A stretch of DNA of 64,000 bases from Prinia subflava. Taxonomy: Eukaryota > Chordata > Aves > Passeriformes > Cisticolidae. How positions within the stretch are numbered: position 1 is the first letter of the stretch; each line of letters begins with the position of its first letter. A model generated the notes under the pieces. It did not search any database. It was given only the letters and a program-made list of their open reading frames with translations, and was not told the origin of the DNA. The stretch covers positions 43,408,767 through 43,472,766 of the forward strand of contig NC_086251.1 in the NCBI RefSeq assembly GCF_021018805.1, in the 5' to 3' direction. Made by a program: the position numbers and the translations under genes. Below, piece after piece: positions 11,240 to 25,000 of the stretch.

Positions 11240-14200
11240 AATACAAAGTTGTTCAACCCATCTTACCTCAACACCTAAGGCTTAGGTTACCACTGGGAGA
11301 AATCCTTAAACAAATGTGCAATTAAACAATTAAACTGTGATTTTTTTTTTATAACACCATGATGGTATTAAACAGAAAGTCTGCACGGCAAACTGAATAA
11401 GTGACAGTGAAGTTACCTCCATGTGATGAAAATAAATACAGAATCTTCAACATTATTATGAATTAGGAATAAGCCTCATATATGAAACAAATGCACATGC
11501 AAAATAGTAAATGAAGTGGCAAACATTTTTAAATAACATCTTTAATTAAAGTTTTTGCAAAGGCAAAATATTAAACTTAAAATAGGTCTTAGTACATCAA
11601 AATACTAAGTTCTCTAATTGTATTCCAAGCATGGCCTTTGAAACATAATATCCTGTATATCACAGAGGAGCAACCTTGATCTGCAATTGTACAGAATGAA
11701 TTTTACAAACATAATAAATATATTTACCCCCTTACACATAACAGTATATGTACAACAGCAGTTGACAATAGTAGCTCAGAACAGCAAAAAAGGATAGTCC
11801 CCCACTCCATAATCTATTGGTACCCTATGCACTCTGGAACATGTCTCATTGGATGACTGTACATATAGCTAACCCAAGGTAGTTTTTCCTGTTTCAAAAA
11901 GCTCCTTTTGTTCCACAACATCTATTCCACCAAATAATAATTAAAAAACACACTGCATGAACTGCCTGAAAAAAGTAGACGACATGGAAACCAATGTGTT
12001 GGTTTTTACACATTTCCCAACCAATCACAGCAATGGGAAAACGAGACTTTGAATGCCAGACACCAATACAGAACAATATGCAAGTTTCTTCATCTTGTAT
12101 AGTCACTAATCTCAAAGTCTGAGAAGAAGTCTAATATCAGATGGGGGTGCATGGGTGGTGTGGGATGGCACACAGTAAACCCTACAGTGCTGTGTAAGGC
12201 AGCCCAGTATCAATCCAGTGTGCGTTGCCCTAAAACCACTGCTCATTTCCTGGACATCTTATTGCATTCTGTTAGGAAGCTTTTGCTCTGGGGGAAATTC
12301 TGGGGGGCTTTATTGTTTTTAAAGGAGCTTTTACAAACTGAAGAGATTAAATCAACATGAACTTTAGTTAAGGTCTCTTAACTCCTTCACTGAAATTAAG
12401 AAATTTTACTCTGGTAGTGTTATGTGGTGACATAATTACTGCTAACTGTCAAGAGGTGAAATTATTTTCACAGACTCAATGAAGTTTATTTTACCACTCC
12501 TAATTGTGCAGCAAAAAGATAAGAAAATATTTATTTTAAAAAAATCGGTTACATGACACAACATGTTTTTTGCTCTCTTCTAGAAAATGTGCTTCAGAAT
12601 CACACAACAACCTTGGAAATAAACTTGGACCACGACTATCACTTTAAATAGTGTTGAGGAAACTGAATGATGTTTAAATGCAAGTTGTGAGTACAATGCA
12701 GGAACAAAGAGTATGAAATCGCAAAGAAATGTTGTTGCTAACAGCAACTGAGGGGGAATAAAAACCATATTTTATTTAAATAGTCCAATAAAGTTCCTTA
12801 TGTGACTAAACTCTCTATTATCTCCTTAGAAGAAAACTTTTCGTTTTCCACTTAGATGGTTTTAAATGATTGCACACACTAAAACCCAACAGAATTAGCA
12901 CAAAAAAGTTGCTTTTCTGATTGAAGCACTGCAGGAAATTTACTCTCTCAGGAATCATTGTCATACTGGCAAAACAGGTATTCTGCAAACTGAAAAGGCA
13001 CAAGACTCAATTTTGCCCAGTTGCTCTACAAGTTTCCATCAGCCATCATGGTTATAATTCTGAAGTTATCTTCCCCATCTTTTTTCCATCATAAAAAGGT
13101 GCTCCATTATCTGTGCAAATTTTAACATAAGCCCTCTTGAAACCATTAATTGTTTCCATAATACTGAACTATTTAAATTGGAAAACAAAAGCGCTATTTC
13201 TAATGGGAAAAAAAAATCACTTATGAACATGGGAATCCCTTGCCCTCTGAAAGGAATGGTTTCTTTTGAACCTAATGAAATGGTCTGTTCAGTTATATAG
13301 TTAAAACCATGATTAAAAATTCAAGTATAATAATAAAATTAAGCGAACTACATTCTTACAGCAAGCTGCTACAATAAAATGAAATTAAAACATGCTTTTT
13401 GACTTTAAAAAGGAACACTTGATGTAGCAATAAGAGCACAGTTTGGTATGTGCATGGTTTGACTGGCTTTCCCAAAACTTCACAGATATTTGTATCTGAA
13501 GACAAAACCTATCTGAAAAGCATACCATACAATTAGCTTGCAAGAGGCTGTGCAAGTACAGAAAGCTTCTAATGTCTTTCAGAACAGACTAAGCTTAATT
13601 ACCTTTAAAGCTCAGCTACCCCTTAAAAATAAATAGAGAGGCTATGCAGCTTCTAGTACATGTATGTGGGTGAGAAATATCACTCAACTGTATGAAATCA
13701 AAGTGTTGTATAAGTAAACTGGGTTCCAGCAGTATAAAAAGGAATCTATAGCTAAAGGGACGTTTTTTCCTTTTATTGGTTTGGTTGTGCATCATTATGG
13801 GAATTTTCCTGGAGTCCACTACTTAAGACTTACTGGTAACAGACATGGAAAAGGTGAGGGAAGGAATTAGCTGGTATTGATTTCCTTGCAGTTGTACATA
13901 GAAGTGTCAACAGTGGTAAAAAAATAAAATATCTGCATTGTTCAGAAGAAAGCAAACACCAATCAGTTTGAAATACCTTGAAAGCCCAAACTAAAAATGC
14001 AGTTTAAATGATGAATCCATTACTGAAGAATTAATTTGAAGAATCATGAATTAACTTACCATAAAGCTTATGAATGTAGACAGCTTTCTAACAACCATAT
14101 GGCTCTAGACATAGCCTACAGGCAGTTTTAGTCATTATCAATGAGAGCGCAGGTGTACAAAATCACAGCAATAAAACCTTCTTTACAATTTGTTGGGATT

Positions 14201-15909
14201 TTTCTACATACTGCTGAGACTATAAATGCACTTGAAGGCAAATGAATCAGAGAATGAAAATTAAAGCAGTTGTTATACACTGCTAAAATACACTTGTGAC
14301 TTTGTTAAACAATGTTTGAGATGTCTCATTCTCAAGCAAAAAATAGTCATAAATCATGTCTGCTTCTCATGGTCTTCTCTAATTTAGTAAAAATTATCCT
14401 TGTTGTGTCCTTTTTCATTATCTTTTCAAGCACCCAACAAAATGCAGAGTTTTTTGAAATGGTGAGCCACATGACCATTCCTTCCTCAACAGTTCTGAAA
14501 TATAATGCCCATTCCCTCTCCTCGTTCAAAAGTAACTGCATTTCCAAAAGCAGGGTTTGCAAGAACGACCCTACGCACAAAGAAAAGTTCTTCACCTGAG
14601 GTGAGAAAGGGAAGGAGGGGGGGAATAACTTTGTTGCTTTTCATAAACTGAACACAAAACCCCCCCAAATAAACAAACAATAAAAAAGGCAAGCGAAAAA
14701 GTGACTACACAAGGTTTAGTGCATCTGATCTGACTGCTTGATTTGCTGTTACCAAGACAGCCTAAAGATACTCTAACAAAATTTGTGTTCTCAAAAGCTG
14801 TGCAGCTCTCTTCATGAAATTACACGCCATCTGGAAACTTTAGAGAGATTAACTGCTGCAGGTAACTTCTGACTATACTTTTTAGTAAAGCAGATCTTTG
14901 ATTAAGAGTTTCAGCCAGGCTGTTAGAATTTTAAGGTGATTTTCTGTATTAAAAATTTAGTCATTCCTGTGGTCTGTTGAATTATTTTTGTGTGTCTGGA
15001 CTACATACATAGTAAGCAGGTAAAGGAATGCATCTATTATGGCATTTCCTAGATATATTGGATTCAAAAGGTATCCAAACCCTTTAAAAAACGGTTTAAA
15101 AAAAAAAAAATCAAGGGAAATGTATTTGTTTCAATTCAGTGATGCTGAACCGCCACAAAACAGCAAGAATATAATTAACAAGTAAAGCAATCTGACTTCC
15201 GTGGGGGTGAGGTGCTTCAAATTTGAAAACTGCAGCCCTAGATAAAACCTATCACACAAAATGAAAACAATTTTGAAATAGAAATCATTTTACCAGTTTT
15301 TAACTGCTAGGAACAACAACCTGTTTATAGGGAACTGCATTGAAAACAACAAATAGATATAATAATTAATGAGCATATCAGAATTAAAAATATTTTCCTT
15401 ATACAAGTTATTTAAAATTTAACACCTTAATTCTTACCCTTCTGTACAAAGCTTGCACGCTATTTCAGTAAGATTCTGACCATCCTCACTACCAAAAGGA
15501 AGTGTTCAAAGCAAAGATTTGTACATACAATAAGCATTTTCAGATTAATAATCTATCAAAGGGAATAGTTCCTTCAATCAGTGGAAGAAGTATTTTAAAA
15601 TCTTAAATCAAGGGCAGGGGGGACAAAGCCTTACATGCTAAATGCCAGCTGTAGGTACCTGTATGTTGAATTGATAATTAAGGTATTCCTAACACACAAA
15701 ACCAGCTCCCAGACAATGCTCTAGCTGCTACAGTCCATGGCTTGCTCATCTGAAGTAGTGTCTTTGTTGCCACATTTTACCTTTGTTCCAATACTTTTAT
15801 TTCTGATGTGCAGATACACATTTTGATTGGAGTATACATCCAAGTCTCAACCTTTCCTGCTTTTGTTTTGTTTTTCCTTTTACAGGGAGTTCTTTTGTCT
15901 TTTAAAACT
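11240..15909 (-). other. GTF2A1: Probable long GTF2A1 3' untranslated region
   Basis: 4.7 kb of AT-rich sequence directly after the GTF2A1 stop, free of CR1 and of recognisable coding sequence. Mammalian GTF2A1 mRNAs have a 3'UTR of several kilobases, so much of this is likely transcribed. A minus-strand ATTAAA at plus 11546-11541 and AATAAA hexamers (for example within 12775-12785 and 13760-13770) are possible ends. The true end cannot be fixed from sequence alone. Confidence 0.45.
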
Positions 15910-16017
15910 TCACCATTCTGCATCCCCAATGGCTTTGGAAAATACATAATCTCTTCCATTAAGATTCATGATGCCATCTTTGAGATGAAATTTCCATTTG
16001 TTTTTACTTCTGTGAAT
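15910..16017 (-). CDS. GTF2A1: GTF2A1 exon 9 (terminal)
   Basis: 35 codons and TGA (plus 15912-15910). The acceptor is CTGTTTTTAG. It encodes IHRSKNKWKFHLKDGIMNLN through the invariant end AIGDAEW, the core of the TBP/DNA-contacting surface. Confidence 0.97.
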   Translation of the reverse strand: MHRSKNKWKFHLKDGIMNLNGRDYVFSKAIGDAEW

Positions 16018-19000
16018 CTAAAAACAGGGCAAAAACATTAAGCTATTACTCTGCTTCAGAAATAGGTAATAATGTGTAAGTAAAATATAAGGGCAAGAAA
16101 AAAAAACACTATTAGACATACATTAGTAAATTATTAAAAATACTGAGTGTCACATCCAGTCTTTCATTCAACTCCTCCAGGGACAATGACTCCACCACCT
16201 CCCCAGGCAACCCATTACAATGTTTAACAACCCTTTCTGTGAAGACGTTCCTCCTGATGTTCAGCCTACATGTTAAAACTAAAGAAAGCTGAACAAAATT
16301 CAGTCTAAAAGTAGAGGAGTAAACTTTGGAAAAATTAAAATAAACAACAACAAAACCCCCCACCACACGCTGTAAGCACAGAGCAGTGCACACTTGCAAT
16401 CTATCAAAAATTGCATCTGAAAGAGCAAAAGATCACCAGATACTCAAAGAAAGCAGAGACTTTTCAGAAAGCTGAAATACTGTCCAAAAGGAAAGTTTAT
16501 GATAAGCTTTTGCAGATAGAACAAAGATTTAATTCTAGACCAAAGATGGTCTAGAAAAAGTTTAAATTTTACATAAGTCGTAAAAACAGGAAACCCTGCT
16601 GCAATTTTTCAATTTTTATCAAGTATAGGAAGTCTCACCATCTACCATCAGTGCTGTAAAAACAGTAATATAGCACCAAAACAGTTAAGACCATATCACT
16701 CTGCCAATTATTATCACTTTACTAATTATTTCAATAGAACTGATTGATCTGTTCTCACTTTAAGCTGAAAAAAAGACAATGGCAAAAGTCAGTCAGCAAG
16801 TAAATGAACAAGGAAAGGTCTGGCTTATACACACTTCTTGCCCTACTGAATGACATTCCACAAAAATCCCTCATCAGAAGCATTGGATCTGCAAGATTGG
16901 ATGCCACAAGATTAGAAGGAAGGTCCTCATATGAATAACTGAATAAAGATGAGAAAACACAGGTAATAACAGTTTTTACAGCAAAATCAGTTCATTCCAG
17001 AGATTTGTGCTGGTTGGAGTCTACACAGTTTAAGAGATCACTAAGGATCTGAAAAATGACCAAATGTACTGGTGATACAAAAAACCCAGTTACTGAAGAG
17101 CTGAAGAACGATGTTACTGCCCTAACTCATTGTGTGAGGAAACAATGGTGACATTCAAGGCATACAAAGATGGTAAGAACGGGAAAAAATCAATTTCAAT
17201 TTAAATGGATAATACAAGTGGTGGATTCCAACTAACAATTTCAAGTCAGGAATGAGATTCCAATGGGAATGAGGTCTGAGACTTTCCTATGAGAATATCA
17301 GCTCTGTGTCTAGTGAGGCCAAAAGCATACACAACCTACTGCAGAACATTGCTAGACCAGCAAATAAATTGAAGGAACCTGTGTTCCTCCCTTAGCCCTA
17401 TCTACCCTTACCAGTAAGATACAGAAAAATCAAACAGATCTGGAGAATGAAAGTAAAAGCGATCAAATGTTTGAACAGCTGTACAAATAACAAAGTGCAG
17501 CTCTGATTTCAAAGCTATGACTGAGGAGGGTTATCATGGTCTGCAATAAAACAGCACCAAAAAAAGAAAAGACTCTTTAGAACAAGGAAGTATCATAAGA
17601 AATTAATGGGTTTAATAATAAAGTGGTCCTCCACACAAACAATACATTTATGAAACTTCTTGTCATAAGGTGAAGTTTTTAAGGATTCAGAAATAATCAA
17701 ATTGATTTCTAACAAGTAGAGGAAAAAATCCTCTGTTGGCCATTTGAGAAGGTAGTTCCTCTTCCTCAAGAGACAGTTCACAGAAGATGCATGAGCATTG
17801 CTACCTGTCTGTTTTTGTCTCATAGTTCCAGAAGCACACACCACCAGCTGATGCAGGACACTGGGCAGAAGCTCAGATCTAAGCTGATCCTATGTATTTT
17901 AGAGGCAAACTGAATAATGATTTCTTCAAAAGAGATTAGGTCCTTCCATAGCACTGGAAGTTAACGGTGGACACTGTTCCCTACCAAGTTCCCATTCCTA
18001 CCTTTTAAGAGGGCAAGGATTTCAGAGTAGCTCCTGTTGCTCAGCTTCAGCAGCTGCCAATAAGCTTTTCTGAGGTCCCTCACTACTCCTTACAAATTGC
18101 CTCAGAACAGTTTTGGATTACAGTGTAGAGGAGACAGATGGCTGGGATGTAGGTCTTAAATTCTGTGTTGAATCTGATGGGAAGCCCAAGTAGAGTCTGG
18201 GCATAAATGAAGACTTGCTAACACAGACATTCTTTGCAACGTAGGAGCTTTTATTCAACAAGCTTACAGCTTTTTTTTCTGCTTTAAAAAGGACCCCTAT
18301 TCATTGAAGCCAAATTAATCAAGTACAGGAAAAAAAAAATCCACATCAAATAACCAGTATACTACCTCAGCCAAAAGGTTCTGATATCATCTAGACACAC
18401 TTAAGAATATTCCACCACAGATGAATCCTTGCATATTCCAGGGAAAACATGATCCCATGTAATGACTAAACTCTTGCAAGACAGTTCAGCAGAATTTAAA
18501 GCTAAACAAGCATAAGCATTCCACACTGCCATTTCATATAGCACAATGCATAGCACAGAAAGAGCATTCTCCTCTGGTAACTATCCCTATCATCCAGAAA
18601 AGATACTTTTAGTGATCAAGAAACGGTTTTCCACAAGTCTAAATCCTGATGACTACTTTTCCTGTTTATAGCCACAACAAATGTACAAACTTAACAGCAG
18701 TTCACCTCTCCTGGTCCCAGATATTTGCCCTTTTATTAAAGGGCACAAGAAGACACTGAAGAGAAATAAAATGCAGCCAAATTTTTCTAAGCTTTACTCA
18801 TTACCAAGTTTAGTACAAACATGGTACACAAAGGTGTTTTAAAGCAATAGGTAATTCTTACATTTCCATTCACATTACAGTCTGTACATATCCACCGGTA
18901 CTTAACAGTAACAAAGACACTACTTGAAAATTACAATTTGATAGGAAGAACTGAGAAAGTGAAACTCTTGGCTTGCTTTCTGTAGATATTTACCTTATCA

Positions 19001-22000
19001 TACTGGCACACAACAACATTTTCTGTATCGAAGAGTTCTTGTCCTTCCTCATCACTCACATCATCTTCACTGTTCAGAGGCTCCTGGAAGAAACACAGGC
19101 AAAAGTTGTGATGGTGGGCAAGGTTAGAGCTGTTACTTGGATTATCAACATGAGGCTACAGTGTTGTCTATGAACTACAGGACCCAAAGTGCAATTAAGG
19201 TGGGCAACATCAGGCTTTCCAACAGAGTGCTGATGCTTCCTACCCTCTATCCTGAGAAGACACCCTTATGAATTTTAGTCTGGAACTTCTGTGTCCAGGC
19301 CAGACTCTGAACACTGCAGCCTTCTCCTTCACTGTAAAGGTTCATACAAAAGTATGCAGGTTTTCTTTTTTGTAAAGCATCTAGGTAGTGGAGAGCATTG
19401 AATGTGAATAAGCCATGAAGTTGTATTTTTAAGGGCACGTAAGGAGTGATGTGACCATAAAATTAGAACTCCATGGCTTATTCATATTTGATGCACCAAA
19501 ACTGAAAACAAACCTCAAAATAAACACTCTTATGTGAATGATAAACACTTCAAAACAGCTAAAACAACTACCAGTAAACACAGGACAACTAATATACTTC
19601 CAAATATAGAAGCTAAATGGAGGAGATACTAGTGAGAGAAGAAGGTGTACTAGAGGTCCTAGTTCCACTCCAAGTAATGCTATGTTTAATTGAGTTCAAA
19701 GTCCTTAAAGAAATGATTCTCTCAAAGTAGCTGCTGAGGAGCAAAGGAAGCAAAAAACAGATTTCTGACATGCTGATAACGATATCTTGGCATATAAAAA
19801 ATTCCCTCCAGAATGGAGGTCTGGGAAGGTCAAGGAACACTTAATATTTAAGAATGATGACTTAATAAGGCAACTATTAAAACATTCAAACTGACCTCAG
19901 TGCTGAATGATATAATGGAAAAGTGATGTGAACCCAAACTATAATTTGTAACAGAAAAATAGTGTTAAGACACCACTGTAAATGTACTACAGAAAATCTG
20001 ATTATTTACAAGTTTTACCTACATATCTTGCGGGGGTGATATAGACTGTGAAATGCTGTTCATACTGGCATTTTAAATAGAATCTAAAATAATTGGAAAG
20101 GCTGTAGAGAAGTTTGGAAGAAATCTGCAGTTCAAAATGCATTTTAGGGACAGATTTAGGGAGTACTAAGCTTCCTGTCTGAGACTACGTAAAAATACTT
20201 TTAACTTAGTAGTATTTCACCACCCTCTACCCTTTTAATACAGTCTTTTATTCTTGTGGGGCTTTCTGATGCAACACACCAAAACTCAGTAAGAACTGCT
20301 GGCTGAAGTCCAAAACCAAGCCAGCTCAAAGTCTAAATTAAGCACATACTATGAAGAACACACTCCTGTTCCTGTCTCCTTATTTTATTAAATCAAGGTA
20401 AGATGTATTTCTAGAAGATGCTTTATAATCCACTTTGAGTTTTCAACCTTGCTCCTGCTGTGTAACAGAAAGCAATGGAGTAGCCAGTGAGATACAGGTA
20501 GACAACATCTGTTGGTGTCATCACTGAACCAAATACTTCTCTCCTTTTTGTCAATCTTAACACCCTGCTTTTGTATGCACTTGGTTCCAAATGGGGTTGA
20601 CTATTTCTGTTTGCTCATGAAGGTTACACATTTCATGACTGACCTCTCCATAACATCAAAAATACTCCTACTGAAGAGTTGTAAATGGTGTTGGTTACAG
20701 ATAATTTTGCTGTGTCCCCCACATCCTCCCAAGCTGTATTGCTTTGCTAATACACACCATTTCCACAAGTTCAGTACTGGAAATAAACAATCTGAAGTAC
20801 AAGCGTAGAAGTTACATTTTCAAAATGACTGAGGTAATTGTATTATTTGACATAGTTTTCTTTAAAATATCACCAAAAAAAAAAAATTGAAATCCAACCC
20901 TAACATTAATTTTACCTCTTCAACTTGGCCATCTTCACCCCCATCTTTTTCTTTCTCTTCCTCTTCATCATCATCATACTCTTCTTCCTCATCATCTTCT
21001 TCTTCAGATGATGTGTCCCCTGTTCCATCAACTTGAAGAACAAGTGGTGCTTGTGGTTGTGCCTGTTGTTGCTGTGGCTGCTGCTGACCAGCTGCAGGAA
21101 TCTGTGCTTGAGCTGGTGTAGGGGCAGCCACTGTTGTAGGTATAACTTGAGTTTTATTTCCTGTAAACAGGATCTGCTGAGGCTGAATAATCACTCCTGT
21201 CTGCTGGGAAATCCCTCCAGGGAGAGGAGCCAAAACCTGATGGAATATCATCGTAAGTACCATGGCTGCTAATGTGACAGACCACCACATCACAGAGCCA
21301 AAGGAAACAACTGAAGCATATCAATCTGACTTGAACTAATTACAGAAGAGTTACAAATATTCCACCTGTATCAGGTACATAATTTTCATTTTAATCACAT
21401 ACCTTCTTGCACTACTTGTTGTTCATTTTCTGCATTTTGCATCACTAAATTTAAGAAAAAACTTTAGAAGTCTATCCATTCTAAAACAAGCGCTACCACC
21501 ACACCCGCATTCCAAATGAGGCACTGGAATGTTCTAATTCAAGTAAAAGATGATTTAAAAAAAATCTTCTTTATTAAAAAAAAATTAAACTCTTTAAAAA
21601 TTGTTAGTCATGCCTAAATTGTCTAACTGTGACACTATGACAATGTGATTTTGCTAAATTCAATGCTAACAGAGTCTGGACACACTGCTGACCTTGTAGA
21701 TGAACATCAATCTCTCTAAAACATACTAAACTAATTACTACTAAAACAACCAAGGAGTGTCAGTTTTAGGTATTTTCTTCTGTGTGTTATGTGACTCAGA
21801 ATAATTTCAATTAATTTACAAGTATGTAGACTAGGATTATGCACATAATACACCTCATCAGGAGATGCACAAAAGAAATTTTAACCTGCAGCCAGTCAGT
21901 ATCTGGCAAGAATAAAAGTGATGCTGAAAACAACATTTCAAGATTGTTCATTAAAAAAAACCCACAAAAAATAACAAAAAAACCCCGCCACACTTGACAC

Positions 22001-25000
22001 AATTTCTCTTTTTAAATTGTACTGTTTCTGAGTTTGTGTTGTAGTTCAACTTGCTCACAAAAATGCAAGCCCCTTTAGTAATTATTATCATATTTCTTTC
22101 TTCCATGTGTACCTATTGAAAAAAGTTCCTTTACCTGCTGAATAACAGGTGCTTGTACTCCACCAGGCTGCATTTGGGGTATGACCTGCTGCTGTAGAAC
22201 CACTGGCTGCTGGGGTTGAATAATATACTGAGCTCCATTTGCAGTTCTAACTACTTGGAGGATCTGGCCTGTAGTAAAATAAGTATCCAATTAATCAAAT
22301 GTACAAGTTCACTTTTAAAACAATCTGGGAGTTTAGAAGCTTGCTTCCTGGAAGAATACCAATGGCAATTAACTGAGAGAAATACTGATTAACTGAGAGA
22401 CTCCCTCTCATCAGTGAAAAGACAGAATGCAACTGCAGCTGTGCCAGGAACAAAGAATAGAGTTGTTTACCATCTAAATATGATCATGAGGTATGCTATC
22501 CAAAAATAAATTTATTTTTGCAGGCCACAGACTAATGCTTTAACACAGCACAGTATTTTAAATAACAGCTCCCACTTACAAGCATACCTCCTGTTTTAAA
22601 AGATAGATTTTACAGCTGGAAAGACAAATTATTTGAAACCAAAACAGAAGCACAGACACTCACAATATAAAAATTCTATCCACTGCAAACACCGTGGTAT
22701 TTCCAGGGTCCTGTGAAATAATGACCGTCCCTCAGAATTTTTCCCTTCAGATTGCCACATTGCAAGAAACTCCTCAGTATTATTTTGGAAAAGAAAATCT
22801 ATCCTTACACTTTTTGTCCACCTCTCCTTTCTGTTCCCACAGTGCCTGCACTTGATTTCCTTCTGTTATCCTTTACCATTTTATACCCTTCATCAATTAA
22901 CAAAATACATCCAAGATGCAAGCACACTGCAAATTCTGAAAAGTAAGAGCTAACATACACTTCAACAGTAGTTTTTCACATTTCTTATCAGAAAGGTGGA
23001 GTAAGTAGAGAGAAGAAATTAAATTAGATAATCCTGAACTTTATACATTTCCTCAGATAGATTTCCTGATCTCCCTTCAAAGCAAAATGCAAAGCCCTAT
23101 TTACTGAAATAGCTAAATGTACCTGAAAGAAGGGACTGCCCCAGCCCCAGTCTAAGAAATTACTATAAATGTTTAAAACTGAAGTATTACTAGAATAGTA
23201 ATAAATGAAGGCCACAGATTATTCTGTGCCATAACAAATACAGATACACTTCCTTAAAACTGGGAAGATTTTGATTTTTAGAACAGCTGCACATTTAAAT
23301 TTTACTTCAACTGTGTATCATTAAATGTTATAATGTTTAAATCAGGAGGATTAAGTCCCAGGTGATTCTGAGCATAGGTGATCTACTCTGGCAAAAGTAG
23401 CAACTAGATCTAGAAAATGTAGAGATTTCTCAGGCCTTTCTTTAATTCCTGTGCAGTAGAGATCTATAATCAAGTTTATAAAATCAACATAATATGAAAG
23501 TACATGAAATATCAGATCTGCTGCTCATCAAAGTAACATTTAATTATATTCTAAATGCATGGCATAACAGTATTTACGAACTATAAATATGAAATAAAGG
23601 TAGAATTTCTAGCAAAGTTGGAAATTCCACTTTGCATGCTTAGCAGGTAAGAAAAACCTTAGGACATGACTCTTCTGAAGTCACACAAAGAGTGATCCTG
23701 CTTCTATACCCAGCACAGTACCTGAGCTCGGCTCATGCATCACAAAGCTCAGAAACAGACAGAGGGCAAGACAGCAATACCAATCCTTATGTGTCTAGAA
23801 CTTCTCTAAGTGGGGAAAACTTCTAATCTACAACACCGTTAGGGCAGAACCACAAGGTTCATAAGAAAGTTAGTGAGCAGAAAGTGCAGGAATCAACTGA
23901 AGAGACTGCACTACCTTGTTAGGGTGGATTCCCAGACCCTGCTTTTTAGCAGTAAATAAGAAGTAAGGTCCAGAATGCTTCCCTCTTACACCCCCCTCCC
24001 CCCTTAGAACTATAGTTGGTTCTCAATATGAAGAGTTACCTGAATTTGTAAGAATCTGCTGAACTGGAGTAACACCAGCAGGGAGAGCCAATGTAGCTGC
24101 AGTGGCTGCAGCACTCTGAAATACAAGAAAAGCTTTTTAACCACAAACATAGTATTAACAGTGTTCCATCTCACAACATGCTGCCTGAACACACCTAACT
24201 TTACTGCTGTTTACAGTGTTTGCACACAAGTTCTTGTAGCTATTGAAATGCAGGCATTTCAACTGAACATTATACTATATATAAAAATTATTTGATTTTC
24301 CTTAATAGCAAGAAGACTGAAGCAAAATCACTAAATATCACACCCTAATGCAACTCCATGTGGTTTCTTGGTTTATCTGCAAGCTCAGCAGATAAACCTC
24401 TCCCTTCTCTGCTGATCTACTAATACAGCAGGACACTGCATTGCTCATGTGGCAACTTCAGTCACACTTTTTCAAAGCAGCTAAGGCTACAGCCTACAAA
24501 TCTGAACATAAGGCACTGAGGCAATGATTATGTTCGCCTGTCTTGTTTTCACAAGGCATAGTAATCAGTTTGCACTCTTCTTCATTCTGTAAGTGATTTG
24601 CATGTCAAGTCCCACATCACACAGCTCCTAGAGTGAATCTACACATGCTGTGTACTGACTGTTCACAGAATGACTGATTTTTTTTCTCTCAAGACAGCTG
24701 GTTCAAAGAGAAAGTGGAACTATCAGTGAAATTATTTGAACCTGCAAGGAAACTGAATTCCAACACAATTATGGGAGCTCCAAACACAAAAATCTGTATG
24801 AAGTCCTTAACTTGCAGAGGATGATGGACTTCTCTAGAGGCCTCTCCATTTCAAGGGTCCAACTTCAGCTGCCTACAAAAAGCCTCCCTTCCCCTACTAT
24901 AAGGGAACCATGGCAAATTATTCTCTGTTACTGAAAGGATTTATATTTCATTACTGGGTAGAGTGCATATTTCCTGTTTAGAAGAAGCAGAATCTCCACA

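Larger units (their letters stand above)
16018..18993 (-). other. GTF2A1: GTF2A1 intron 8
   Basis: 2976 bp. It contains a CR1 fragment near exon 9 and an old CR1/L3-like copy (16990-17880), listed separately. The remainder shows nothing recognisable. Confidence 0.85.
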
